Origin: CALJFL01 sp963669435
Lineage (GTDB): Bacteria; Pseudomonadota; Gammaproteobacteria; Pseudomonadales; Halieaceae
DNA length: 64,000 bases
Direction of reading: 5' to 3'
Assembly (NCBI GenBank): GCA_963669435.1
Contig: OY770025.1
Location: 2,232,001-2,296,000 of the forward strand
Both the position numbers and the translations under genes were made by a program. Each line of letters starts with the position of its first letter. The first letter of the stretch is position 1. The notes beneath the pieces are model-generated. The model was not told where the DNA came from and made no database searches. It was given only the letters and a program-made list of their open reading frames with translations. This document shows, in pieces, positions 15,852 through 25,600 of the stretch.

Positions 15852-17273
15852 TTGCCTGACAATTTACCTGACATGTCACCTGGCAACACGCAAACCACAT
15901 TTGAGGTTCGTCGCACCTTGTTGTGGTTGGGACCCTTACTCGCCCTGGTGCTGGCCCTGTCGCTGGTGGCCTCCGGATTCTCCCGTGACATTGGCATTGT
16001 CTGCTTCGTAGCGGTGCTGTGTGTGCTGTGGTGGGTGTTCGAGCCAGTGCCTATTCCGATCACCTCTATGTTGCCCCTGGCTGTTTTACCGCTGCTGGGT
16101 GTGTTGACCCCATCCGAGGTAGGTCAGGCCTACGGCTCTCCCATCGTGTTGCTATTACTTGGCGGGTTTATGCTGTCCAAGGCGATGGAGCATTCCGGGG
16201 CGCATCGCCGTGTCGCCCTGACCATGGTAAATCTATTCGGCGCCAGCAGTGGGCGTCGCCTGGTCATGGGCTTTATGGCCGCTGCAGCACTGTTGAGTAT
16301 GTGGATTTCCAACACCGCGACCACGCTGATGCTACTCCCGGTGGCACTGGCAGTGCTGGATGGCGCCGATCAACGGGAGCGCCTGGCCATTCCGCTACTG
16401 CTGGGTATTGCCTATTCCGCCAGTGTCGGAGGGTTGGGCACGCCCATCGGCACTCCACCCAACCTGGTTTTAATGCAGGTGTACCAGGACTACACCGGTA
16501 ACTCGATAGGATTCACCCAGTGGATGAGTTGGGGCGTACCGGTGGTACTGCTGATGGTCCCAGCGATGGCATGGGTGTTGACGCGTAACCTGACAGGCCC
16601 GCTGGATGTCGATTTGCCCAAGGTGGGTAAGTGGTCGATCGATGAAAAGCGCGTGATGTGGGTTTTCCTGGCCACCGCGCTGGCATGGATTACCCGCAGT
16701 GAACCCTTTGGAGGCTGGCGGGCCTGGTTGGACCTTCCCCAGGCCAATGATGCGTCGGTGGCCATGCTTGCGGTTATCGTTATGTTCCTGGTACCCAATG
16801 GGCGCGGCGGGCGACTGCTTGACTGGGAGCGGGCCGCAGCCATTCCCTGGGGTGTACTGCTGCTTTTTTCCGGGGGCATTTGCCTGGCCAAGGGCTTTGT
16901 GAATTCTGGCCTGAGCGATCTATTGGGACAGTGGCTGGCCGGAATGACCGTGTTTCCCACCCTGATATTGATAGCCCTGGTTTGCCTGGTGGTCACGTTC
17001 CTGACCGAAACCACCTCCAACACCGCCAGCACCACGCTGCTGATGCCACTACTGGCGGCGGCGGCACTGGCTGCCGGTATCAAGCCGGAACTGGTGATGG
17101 TGCCGGCGGCGATGAGTGCGAGCTGTGCATTTATGCTACCGGTGGCTACAGGGCCCAATTCAGTGGTATTTGGCAGCGGCCTGATCAGCATCGCGCGTAT
17201 GGCGCGCGAAGGCGTGATGTTCAATTTCATTGGGGTCGCGATTATCACCCTGGTCTGCTACGTCCTGCTCTAG
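15852..17273 (+). CDS. SLC13/DASS family anion transporter
   Basis: Inner-membrane sodium-coupled carrier for dicarboxylates or related anions; the substrate cannot be told. The 473-aa protein has about 11-12 hydrophobic segments and both family hairpin motifs: SNTATT in the first half and TETTSNTAST in the second, plus GTPIGTPPN and LPVATGPNSVVFG. The start is uncertain: TTG 15852 is favoured because AGGGG lies seven bases upstream; ATG 15873 and ATG 15810 are in frame. It stands alone, divergent from moaA. Confidence 0.88.
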   Translation: MPDNLPDMSPGNTQTTFEVRRTLLWLGPLLALVLALSLVASGFSRDIGIVCFVAVLCVLWWVFEPVPIPITSMLPLAVLPLLGVLTPSEVGQAYGSPIVLLLLGGFMLSKAMEHSGAHRRVALTMVNLFGASSGRRLVMGFMAAAALLSMWISNTATTLMLLPVALAVLDGADQRERLAIPLLLGIAYSASVGGLGTPIGTPPNLVLMQVYQDYTGNSIGFTQWMSWGVPVVLLMVPAMAWVLTRNLTGPLDVDLPKVGKWSIDEKRVMWVFLATALAWITRSEPFGGWRAWLDLPQANDASVAMLAVIVMFLVPNGRGGRLLDWERAAAIPWGVLLLFSGGICLAKGFVNSGLSDLLGQWLAGMTVFPTLILIALVCLVVTFLTETTSNTASTTLLMPLLAAAALAAGIKPELVMVPAAMSASCAFMLPVATGPNSVVFGSGLISIARMAREGVMFNFIGVAIITLVCYVLL

Positions 17274-17396
17274 GCGCCCCGGGGCCGCCGTGGCACCCAC
17301 CCCAAGCATCATCGCCCGCAAGTAGCGCCGGTTCACCGCGCGATGAGCAAGTGCCGGGATTTCTGTATGATGGCGGCGAATTTGACAGGAGTTCCC

Positions 17397-18020
17397 ATGA
17401 CATCCGCAAGACAGATCACCACGCTGGTATTGATGTTAATCGCAGTGGCCCTGCTTTATCCGGGAGTCACTCAGCCGATTCTCACGCTTACGGGAGAGAT
17501 CGAGAAGTCGCGCATTGCCGCGCTGGGGATTGACCTGGTCGCTGGCGAAGAAGCGGATGCACAGACGCGGCAGATGCTGACCATGTTTTCAGCGTTTCTT
17601 GGCCTCGACCAGATAGAGGGCCGCTTGCTGGCCTACAGCACCACCCGCTCTATCTGGGGCACGGTGGAAGCACTCGCGCGCACCGGCAATGGGCTGGTTG
17701 CGTTCCTGATCGTATTCTTCAGCCTGGTGGTACCGATCTTCAAGCTGCTGCTGCAGGCGGGTTCGTTGCTATTGCCATCGGCATCTTTACGCGGACCGCT
17801 GCTGTGGTTGAATGCCCGTTTAAGCAAGTGGTCCATGGCCGATGTGTTTGTGATGGCTCTGCTGGTGGCCTACATGGCGGGTCAGGCCGCTGGTGAGGCC
17901 GATGAGCTGCTGATCATGGGGGCGCAGTTGGAGCAGGGTTTCTACTTCTTCCTGGCGTACTGCCTGTTTTCTATTGCGGCAACGGCGCTGATGCAGGATC
18001 CTGCTAGCGACCGCGACTGA
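17397..18020 (+). CDS. PqiA-like (paraquat-inducible protein A) membrane protein
   Basis: Integral membrane protein of 207 aa with about four hydrophobic segments. The family motif KWSMADVFVMALLVAYM is present at about residues 145-160. PqiA proteins usually come with MCE-domain partners for lipid transport, but none is next to this gene. The start ATG 17397 has AGGAG five bases upstream; the upstream in-frame codons at 17343 lack a site. Confidence 0.8.
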   Translation: MTSARQITTLVLMLIAVALLYPGVTQPILTLTGEIEKSRIAALGIDLVAGEEADAQTRQMLTMFSAFLGLDQIEGRLLAYSTTRSIWGTVEALARTGNGLVAFLIVFFSLVVPIFKLLLQAGSLLLPSASLRGPLLWLNARLSKWSMADVFVMALLVAYMAGQAAGEADELLIMGAQLEQGFYFFLAYCLFSIAATALMQDPASDRD

Positions 18021-18107
18021 TTTTATGGGTGGTGAGTGCTGAGAGGATTGAGATGTTCGGACAGTGACGACGCGTCTGCATCACCACTGCCCGAAATACG
18101 GGAGACC

Positions 18108-18587
18108 TTACAGCAGTGCCATCATCGTTTCGGCGGAGCTGACATCCACGCCCGCGCCCGGCTCTACATTCAGGTGGCTCACGGTGCCGTCATCCACCAG
18201 CATGGCGAAACGTTGGCTGCGCTGGCCCAGACCAAAACCGCTGCCATCCAGTTCGAGGCCCAGTGCGGCGGTGAACTCACCATTGCCATCTGCGAGCATT
18301 AACAGCTCCTCGGCATTCTGCGCCTCGCCCCAGGCGTCCATCACAAAGGCATCGTTTACTGCCATGCAGACAATGGTGTCAACGCCCGCGGCCTTGATTT
18401 TGTCCGCGTTCACCACGTAGCCGGGCAGGTGGGTCATAGAGCAGCCCGGGGTAAACGCGCCGGGTACGGCAAACAGCAGCACTTTCTTGCCGCTGAAAAT
18501 GTCGTCGGTGGTGATATCGGTGGGGCCTTCTGCTCCCATGATTTTCATTGTGCACGCGGGGACTTTATCGCCGGCCTGAATCGCCAT
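18108..18587 (-). CDS. Peroxiredoxin, Prx5 type
   Basis: Thiol peroxidase of 159 aa that reduces H2O2 and alkyl hydroperoxides. The active-site motif PGAFTPGC holds the peroxidatic Cys49 and Thr46, and the family segments THLPGYV, VNDAFVMDAWG and RFAMLVDDG follow. There is no fused glutaredoxin domain. The start is ATG 18585-18587 with AAGGAG upstream; the much longer frame to 19064 runs antisense through the methyltransferase gene and is rejected. Confidence 0.94.
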   Translation of the reverse strand: MAIQAGDKVPACTMKIMGAEGPTDITTDDIFSGKKVLLFAVPGAFTPGCSMTHLPGYVVNADKIKAAGVDTIVCMAVNDAFVMDAWGEAQNAEELLMLADGNGEFTAALGLELDGSGFGLGQRSQRFAMLVDDGTVSHLNVEPGAGVDVSSAETMMALL

Positions 18588-18638
18588 GTTACTCTCCTTA
18601 AAGTGAGGGGTGGTTCGAGTGAAGCCGAATAATAGCAG

Positions 18639-19301
18639 ATGATGCAGATTACGCACTGCCCGCTTTGTGATAGCCCGCAGTCGAACGAATTTGCCTGCGA
18701 CAAGCGCCGAGAATACCTGCGTTGTTGCCGTTGTGCGTTGGTGTGGGTGCCGCCCGAGTATTACCTGGATCGTGCCGCCGAGCGCAGCGAGTACGACAAG
18801 CATAACAATGACGTACATGACCCTGGCTACCGGCGTTTCCTGGGGCGAGTCTTTGAGCCGTTGCGGGCTGAACTTGCGGCCGGCGCCCATGGGCTGGACT
18901 TCGGCTGTGGTCCTGGTCCGGCCCTGGCGCACATGTTGGAAGAGGCGGGTTTCACGGTTAGCCTTTACGACCCTTTTTATTTCCCGGACCCCGGCGCGCT
19001 GGAACTGGATTACGATTTCATCACGGCTACCGAGGTTGTTGAGCACCTGCACCGGCCCGGCCATGAGTTGGACAGGTTGTGGCGTCTACTCAAGCCGGGA
19101 GGGGTTTTGGCAGTGATGACCAAACTGGTTATCGATGCACAGGCTTTCGCCCGCTGGCACTACAAGAACGACCCAACACACGTGGCATTTTTCAGTCGCG
19201 AAACCTGGCGCTGGTGGGCGGCTCAGCACCATGCTGAGCTGACATTTCATGGCCAGGATGTGGTGTTGCTGCGCAAGGTGGGTAAGCGGTCGAGCGTTTA
19301 A
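18639..19301 (+). CDS. Class I SAM-dependent methyltransferase with N-terminal Cys cluster
   Basis: Protein of 220 aa. The N-terminus carries CPLC (C7/C10) and a later CxxC (RCCRCAL), a likely zinc-binding element. A Rossmann methyltransferase domain follows, with the SAM motif LDFGCGPGPALAHML, an acidic strand end LYDPFYFPDP and ITATEVVEHLHRP. The target is unknown. Its stop codon overlaps that of the convergent phaD-like gene by four bases (19298-19301). ATG 18639 and 18642 are both possible starts. Confidence 0.85.
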   Translation: MMQITHCPLCDSPQSNEFACDKRREYLRCCRCALVWVPPEYYLDRAAERSEYDKHNNDVHDPGYRRFLGRVFEPLRAELAAGAHGLDFGCGPGPALAHMLEEAGFTVSLYDPFYFPDPGALELDYDFITATEVVEHLHRPGHELDRLWRLLKPGGVLAVMTKLVIDAQAFARWHYKNDPTHVAFFSRETWRWWAAQHHAELTFHGQDVVLLRKVGKRSSV

Positions 19302-19960
19302 CTACCTTCGCTTTGTGCCAGCATGTTGCTGTAGATGTCTTCGCAGTCCCGGTAAAAGTCGAGTTGTTCATCGCCGAGGTAGGGCGCGACCATGGTCAGC
19401 AATTGCAGCACCCCGCCGTGGATGGTCACCTGCGGATTATTATCCTCGTGCAGTAACTGGTGATAGTTGAACCAGAAGGTCAGCGTCAGGGTCATGTTAT
19501 CGACCAGTCCCAATAGCTGCTGGTCCTCGGCGTCGATGACGGATTGTTGCAACAGGGCCTGGCAGATGGCGAACAAAGCAGCGCGCTTGAGCTGGATCAG
19601 GCGTTTGAACTTGCGCTGGATATCTGGATAGCGCTGGAGGATGTCTTCCAGGTTGAGGTAGAAAAACCGATATTGGTACATTTCCTCCATCACCACGTAG
19701 AGGTAGTACCAGTTGTCTTCAACGTGGGCCTTGTCGTCGCTAAGGGGGGCTTCGATGGGGGCGGCGAGCGTACCGCTCAGTGCCTGTTCGTACTGCAGGA
19801 ACAACTCAGCGATGATCTGGTCTTTGCCCTTGAAGTGGTAGTAGAGGTTGCCAGGGCTGATGTCCAGTTCATTGGCGATGTCGATGGTCGTGGTGTTGCC
19901 TTCACCCTCGTCATTGAACAGGGCCAGACTGGTAACCAGAATGCGATCCCGAGTTTTCAT
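19298..19960 (-). CDS. phaD: TetR-family regulator, PhaD-like
   Basis: DNA-binding regulator of 220 aa. The N-terminal helix-turn-helix region (MKTRDRILVTSLALFNDEGE, then IANELDISPGNLYYHFKGKD) matches Pseudomonas PhaD very well, and the C-terminal ligand domain has the PhaD-like YYLYVVMEEMYQYRFFY. PhaD in Pseudomonas activates phasin genes in response to a PHA-derived ligand. Here it lies directly downstream of two phasin genes on the same strand, the same association with different order. Confidence 0.85.
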   Translation of the reverse strand: MKTRDRILVTSLALFNDEGEGNTTTIDIANELDISPGNLYYHFKGKDQIIAELFLQYEQALSGTLAAPIEAPLSDDKAHVEDNWYYLYVVMEEMYQYRFFYLNLEDILQRYPDIQRKFKRLIQLKRAALFAICQALLQQSVIDAEDQQLLGLVDNMTLTLTFWFNYHQLLHEDNNPQVTIHGGVLQLLTMVAPYLGDEQLDFYRDCEDIYSNMLAQSEGS

Positions 19961-19996
19961 CGACTCGAACGCTCGCTAGCGCTAACAGGCCGTGGG

Positions 19997-20527
19997 TTAG
20001 CTTTTACGGACTCGCGCCTTGGACTTGGTTGTGGCCTTCTTGGCGGGAATCTTTTTCGCTGCGGCCTTGGCCTTGGGGGTCGCAGGCTTTTTGCGTGCGG
20101 TAGTCTTGCGGGTGGTGCTTTTCTTGCGGCTCTTTGGCTTGGCGGGCTTCAGAATACCCTGTTCACTTAATGCGCTACTCAGCGACTCGAGTTGGTTCGA
20201 CAGGCGATCAATTTTTTCGTGCAGCGCCAGCAGGTCTTCTCCTCGCGCAGGCCGTTGCAAATTGAAATTCTCTCGCACCCGGCCAATGCGCTCTTCCACG
20301 GATTGTCGTGCAGCGTGGCTGGCCTGCAGGGCCTCTTTCGCTTCTTCTTCGAGGACGGTTCCGGCCTTCACCAGTTCTCGGAACAGTTTGGGCGGTTCAA
20401 CCCCGGCTTTTTCCAACCGGCCCTGGGCCTCGTCGACGGCTTTTCCGTAAGCGCCAACGCCCGCTAACCAGATGTTTTTGGCAATTTCGCCCGCTTTGTC
20501 GGCCACTTTATTCTTATCATCGCTCAT
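19997..20527 (-). CDS. Phasin-like PHA granule protein with lysine-rich C-terminal tail (PhaF-like)
   Basis: Protein of 176 aa. The N-terminal half is the phasin domain (NIWLAGVGAYGKAVDEAQ, then long amphipathic helices). The C-terminal third is almost all Lys, Ala, Arg, Thr and Pro, a histone H1-like tail as in Pseudomonas PhaF, which binds nucleoid DNA and granules and so helps share granules between daughter cells. The start is ATG 20525-20527 with AAGGAGG upstream. It follows the second phasin gene and precedes phaD. Confidence 0.88.
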   Translation of the reverse strand: MSDDKNKVADKAGEIAKNIWLAGVGAYGKAVDEAQGRLEKAGVEPPKLFRELVKAGTVLEEEAKEALQASHAARQSVEERIGRVRENFNLQRPARGEDLLALHEKIDRLSNQLESLSSALSEQGILKPAKPKSRKKSTTRKTTARKKPATPKAKAAAKKIPAKKATTKSKARVRKS

Positions 20528-20604
20528 TGTGATGCCCTCCTTCTGTCGGCTCTGGGTCAAGCCGAGGTTCGCGCCGGAACGCGCTATTAAAACAGATTTA
20601 GGGA

Positions 20605-20632
20605 CAAAAAAAAGGGGCCACAATGTGACCCC
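20605..20632 (-). terminator. Terminator after the upstream phasin gene
   Basis: On the minus strand GGGGTCACA pairs with TGTGGCCCC (one G-T pair, 20613-20631) and is followed by a run of eight T (20605-20612). It lies between the two phasin genes, so the 20679-21155 gene is probably mostly its own transcript, with some read-through. Confidence 0.88.
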
Positions 20633-20678
20633 CGAAAAACCCCGACTGGCGGGGATAAGTGACCTGGATGGTGCTGCC

Positions 20679-21155
20679 TTAGGCAGCCGTTTTGAAGCGG
20701 ACAGAGTCCTTCAGTTCTTCAAATCGTGCTTTTGCCTTTTCCAGCTGCGCTTCGAGCTTGGCGCGGTCAGTCAGGCTATCGAGATCGAACTTAGGGAATT
20801 CGATGTCGTTCATTGCGTTCTTGGCATCTTTCTCAACTTTGGTACCGCGCTTGACCAGCTCTTTGTAAGCCTTGTCAGCTTTGGCGCGACGCTCTTCCAA
20901 CTGGTCCTGCAGGGTGTTGAACTGGTCCTGCACCTGGTCAAAGGCTTTGCCGTAGAAGCCCAGGCTGGCCAGGAAAGCGTTGCGGCCTGCTTCCTGCGCA
21001 CGAGTAGCGAATTCAGGGCTGGCTTTCTTGCTGGCTGCGGCTTTCTTCGGTGCAACTTTCTTGGCGGCAGTCTTGCGAGCTACCGGCTTACGCTTGGCAG
21101 CGGCTTTGCGCTTGGGTGCGGCCTTCTTGGCTGCTGTCTTGGTCTCTTCGGCCAT
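20679..21155 (-). CDS. Phasin-like protein with lysine-rich N-terminal tail
   Basis: Protein of 158 aa. Here the order is reversed: residues 1 to about 45 are Lys/Ala-rich (AAKKAAPKRKAAAKRK), then comes the phasin domain (NAFLASLGFYGKAFDQVQDQF and helices rich in Glu, Lys and Gln). It should coat PHA granules and may bind DNA through the basic arm. The start is ATG 21153-21155 with AGGAG nine bases upstream. A strong terminator follows. Confidence 0.85.
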   Translation of the reverse strand: MAEETKTAAKKAAPKRKAAAKRKPVARKTAAKKVAPKKAAASKKASPEFATRAQEAGRNAFLASLGFYGKAFDQVQDQFNTLQDQLEERRAKADKAYKELVKRGTKVEKDAKNAMNDIEFPKFDLDSLTDRAKLEAQLEKAKARFEELKDSVRFKTAA

Positions 21156-21430
21156 GGTTTCAACTCCTGTGTGTAATGTTGCCCGTTGGGGGTCAGTTGA
21201 GGTGCACAGTACGGTAAAAAGTTAGAATAAACATACTAATCCCCGTGATTGGGGCTCCCGTATAAAGGACAGGTGTTACTCTGCCCCGCAATGCCAGTAA
21301 TTACGCGGTATTGGGGGAACCGCACCGGGTTTTGAGGGGTCCTACGAGGACGGTGAATTTCAGCCAGGTTTCAGGAAGTGGCATTAACCTGAAACCGGGC
21401 TGCAATAAGACAGAACACAATAGGGATTTT

Positions 21431-22636
21431 ATGACCGCACACTGGCGCCACAATGGACTGAAAGCAGGTGCGCTGTTACTTGCCGGTATCGGCCTGTCCT
21501 ACGCTCTTTTGCTGGGTAAACCTGAACCCGAACCCCAGGAGCCACCCCCTGCTGCTGCGGTGAGGGTCGAGGTAGTGGCTGCCCGTCCACAGACGCGTTC
21601 CCTGCAGGTAGAGACTCAGGGTACCGTGCGCCCCCAGCGTGAGATTAATCTGGTCAGTCGCGTAGCGGGTCGTGTCGAATCGGTTTCCGCCGACTTTGCG
21701 GCGGGAGGGTTCTTTCTCGCCGACGTGCCATTACTGAAAATTGAAGACGCCGACTACCAGTTTGACATCGCCCGGGCCAAATCCCAGGTGGCTGCTGCTC
21801 GTCAGCGGGTAGCCGAGGAGCGTGGCAGGGCGCTGCAGGCGAAGCGCGAATGGCGTGATCTGGGTAGCGCAGAGGCCAACGCCCTGTTCCTGCGCGAGCC
21901 GCAGTTGGCCTCGGCAGAGGCGGCCCTGCTGGCAGCGGAGGCGGATCTGGGTTCAGCGCAACTCAACCTCGACCGCACCTCGGTCGGTGTGCCATTCAAC
22001 GGGCGGGTCAGCGAAAAATACGTGGACGTCGGCCAGTATGTCACCCCCGGTACAGCAATCGCCAAGGTCTATGCCACCGATGTGGCCGAAATCCGCCTGC
22101 CCCTGACCGACCGGCAGGTGGCGTTGTTGGACCTTCCCCTGAACTATGACAGTAACGCCACCGAACTCGCGGAGGGCGCCCAGGTTGTGCTCACTTCCCG
22201 CTTTGCCAACCAAAGCTGGGAGTGGCAGGGCAGGATCGTGCGTACCGAGGCCAATATCGACATCAATAGTCGGGTGGTATACGCGGTGGCAGAGGTAACA
22301 AGACCCTTCGCCCGCGACGAGGGCAGCGAACGGCCGCCGCTGTCACCAGGGATGTTTGTGGGTGCCCGCATTACCGGTAAGGCCTTCGACGCGGTTACCG
22401 AGATTCCGCGCTCAGCGTTGCGCAACGACGGTGCTGTGATGCTTGCCGACAGTAGCGACAGGGCGCGTCTCAAGCCGGTGCAGCTGCTGCACAGCAATAC
22501 CGATGTGGTGTGGGTTAAGGGTCTGGACACGGGTGATCGGGTGATTGTCGGGGAGTCCAGTCAGACCCTGGCCGGGATGCCGGTGGCGGTAAAGGCCACG
22601 GGCAGCGTCGCCAACTCGGCAAGTATGGGCAACTAA
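21431..22636 (+). CDS. RND efflux periplasmic adaptor (membrane fusion protein)
   Basis: Adaptor of 401 aa linking an RND pump to an outer-membrane channel. It has an N-terminal hydrophobic anchor (AGALLLAGIGLSYALLLG), a proline-rich spacer, then the lipoyl/hairpin part (TQGTVRPQREINLVSRVAGRVE, a coiled coil rich in Ala and Arg) and the barrel domain (TSVGVPFNGRVSEKYVDVGQYV). The start is ATG 21431 behind AGGGA. The RND gene begins one base after its stop, so the two are coupled. No outer-membrane channel gene is adjacent. Confidence 0.92.
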   Translation: MTAHWRHNGLKAGALLLAGIGLSYALLLGKPEPEPQEPPPAAAVRVEVVAARPQTRSLQVETQGTVRPQREINLVSRVAGRVESVSADFAAGGFFLADVPLLKIEDADYQFDIARAKSQVAAARQRVAEERGRALQAKREWRDLGSAEANALFLREPQLASAEAALLAAEADLGSAQLNLDRTSVGVPFNGRVSEKYVDVGQYVTPGTAIAKVYATDVAEIRLPLTDRQVALLDLPLNYDSNATELAEGAQVVLTSRFANQSWEWQGRIVRTEANIDINSRVVYAVAEVTRPFARDEGSERPPLSPGMFVGARITGKAFDAVTEIPRSALRNDGAVMLADSSDRARLKPVQLLHSNTDVVWVKGLDTGDRVIVGESSQTLAGMPVAVKATGSVANSASMGN

Positions 22637-22637
22637 C

Positions 22638-25600
22638 ATGAAAGGGATCATGCAGTGGTTTATCGATAACCCGATAGCCGCAAATTTGTTGATGATCTTC
22701 CTGGTGCTCGGTGGCGCGACGGGAATGCCGGCCCTGGACAAACAGTTCTTCCCCGAACCCGAGGTCAACAAGGTCAGGGTCTCCCTGGCTTATCCTGGGG
22801 CCGGGCCCAAGGAAGTGGAAGAGCAAATAGTCGTGCGCATCGAGGAGGCCGTCCACGACCTGGCCGGTGTTAAGGAGATTCGATCAACCGCGCGTCAGGG
22901 TACCGGCAGTGTAACTATCGAGGCTGAGACCGACTACGACATGCAGCGCCTCACGGCCGAAATCAAGAATCGGGTCGACGCTATTAGCACCTTCCCTGTC
23001 GATGCTGAGAACCCGATCGTCGCGGAAGTCGCCTTTCGGCATTTTATGGCGGTGGTGACCCTGGCGGGGGACATCGGTGAACGCGCGCTCAAGGAACTGG
23101 GTGAACGCCTGCGTGACGACCTGGTGGCACAACCCGACGTGGCGGTGGTTGAGCTCACGGCACCGCGCGCCTACGAAGTATCGGTGGAAATTTCCGAATA
23201 CACCCTGCGACGCTACGGCTTGAATTTCTCTGAGGTCGTTGCGGCCATCCGCAATTCCTCGCTCAACCTGCCTGCCGGCGCGATTAAAGCGGCCGACGGT
23301 GATATCCAGTTACAGACCCGCGGCCAGGCCTACGACAAACAGGATTTCGAAACTATTCCGCTGCTCACGACCCGGGAAGGTACCCAGGTCATGCTGGGCG
23401 ACGTTGCCACCATTATCGATGATTTTGAAGATGTCGATTTAAGGAATCGTTTTAACGATAAGCCCTCGCTGAACCTGGAGGTTTATGTCACCACCAAACC
23501 CAACGCCCTGCGCACCAGCGACGCGGTAACCAGTTGGGTAGAGCGTACCCGCCCGCAGTTGCCGGAGGGGGTTGAACTGGTGTTGTGGCGCGATATGTCA
23601 GTGCCGTTCAAGGGCCGTGTCGACACACTGCTAAAGAATGGTATTGGTGGATTGGCCTTGGTGTTCGTGGTGCTGGTGCTGTTCCTGCGCCCCTTGTTGG
23701 CCATGTGGGTTAGCGTCGGTATCGCCGTGGCGTTCATGGGTACCTTTTTTGCACTGCAATACACCGCCGTCAGTCTCAATATGATGTCGCTGTTTGCCTT
23801 CCTGCTGATCCTGGGGATCGTGGTAGACGATGCCATCATTGTCGGGGAGTCGATCCACTCCCGGCAAATGGCCGGCGAGCGCGGTGCCAAGGCGGCGCTC
23901 AACGGCGCCTACGGGGTGGTTAAACCGGTGATGTTTGCGGTTATCAGCACCATGATATTTTTTGTGCCGATGTTGTTTTTACCCGGGGACATGGCCAAGG
24001 TGGCCGCGCATATTCCCATTGTGGTGATTATCGCGCTGGCGTTTTCGCTGATCGAGTGCCTGCTCATCCTGCCCCCGCACCTGGCCCACATGCGGCCCCA
24101 GCGGGTCAGTCGCTACGCCCCGCTGCGGCGCCTGGAGTCGATCCGGGCGCGCTGTGCTGACAGCATGACGCGCTTCGCCCGCGAGGTATTCCGCCCCTTC
24201 CTGGAGCGCTGCCTGCGTGCCAATACCCTGGTGATCGCCCTGTTTGTTTCGCTGCTGCTGGTGAGTCTTGCCATCTATGCGGGTGGCTGGGTCCGCTCTG
24301 CGTTTTTCCCCCAAATCAATTCAGACCTGGTGGTGGCGCAGGTGACGCTGCCGGAAGGTGGCGCCTACGCAGATACCCTGCGCATCCTGCACCAGGTGGA
24401 AGATGCGGCGCTGCAGGTGAAGTCCGAATACAACAATAACCCCCGATTTGCGGGTCTCGAGCCGGTGATTGGCCACATCGGCTCCCGGGGGCGTGAAAAC
24501 ACGGTGCGGGTGCACATGGAGTCGACCTCAGACGCGGTCGACGTCAAGGAAGTGGCCGAACGTTGGCAGGAACTGATAGGCGATGTAGATCCGGCCGAGA
24601 GCTTCGCGGTGAATTTCACCATTAACAATATTGGCAAGCCGATCAGCCTGGTACTTGCCGCCCCTTCGGCAGACGATCTCCGCGAGGTCGCCGCAGAGCT
24701 GGAGGATATCCTGCTTACCTATCCCGGTGTCTTTAACGTGAATGACACCATGGAAGCGCCGCGGGAGGAGATCGTGCTGGACGTCAAACCGGCGGCGGAG
24801 AACCTGTCCGTGACCTTGTCGGACCTGGCCAGGCAAGTGCGCGAGGCCTTCTATGGCGCAGAGGCGCAGCGCATTCCGCGAACGCGCGAAGACGTCAAGG
24901 TAATGGTCCGGTATCCACAGGAGGAACGCATTGCCGTTGAAAACCTGAGGGACATGCGTGTACGCACCCCCGGTGGCGACGAGGTGCCTTTCGACACGGT
25001 GGCACAGGTTAGCTACCAACCGGGTTACTTGACCATTGAACGTCTCAACCGCAAACGTACGCTGGAAGTCACGGCGGAGGTGGTGGCAGGGACGTCCAAT
25101 CCCCGCATGGTGGTGGAGGCTGTCATCGCCGATCACCTGCCACAATGGCAACAGCGCTATCCGGGACTCACGTTGGCACTGGACGGCGAGTTGCAGGAGG
25201 AATCCCAGTTCCTGGTTGCCATGATCAAGGGTATGGCAATGGCCATGTTGGTGATTTATGCCCTGATGGCGATACCGTTTCGTTCCTATTGGCAGCCGCT
25301 GTTGGTGCTTACCGCCGTGCCCTTCGGCATTATGGGCGCCATTTTTGGACACCTGATCCTCGGCTGGACCGTGAGCATGTTGTCGTTGCTGGGCATTATT
25401 GCCGCTGCCGGTGTGGTGGTGAATGACAACCTGGTGCTGATTGACCGCATCAACCAGCTGCGCGCCAGCGGGCATGCTGTGTCAGAAGCACTTTTGCAGG
25501 CCGGTCAGGACCGGTTCCGGCCGATTATCCTCACCTCGCTGACAACATTTATTGGCCTGTTACCGATCATGTCGGAGACCAGCCTGCAGGCGCAGTTTCT

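Noticed and set aside
18588..19064. N-terminal extension of the peroxiredoxin frame
   Set aside because: It is antisense to the methyltransferase gene, and the peroxiredoxin start at 18587 has a strong ribosome site.
24528..25475. Minus-strand frame of 315 codons in the RND gene
   Set aside because: Composition is that of an antisense shadow (His/Gln-rich), and the RND frame is certain.
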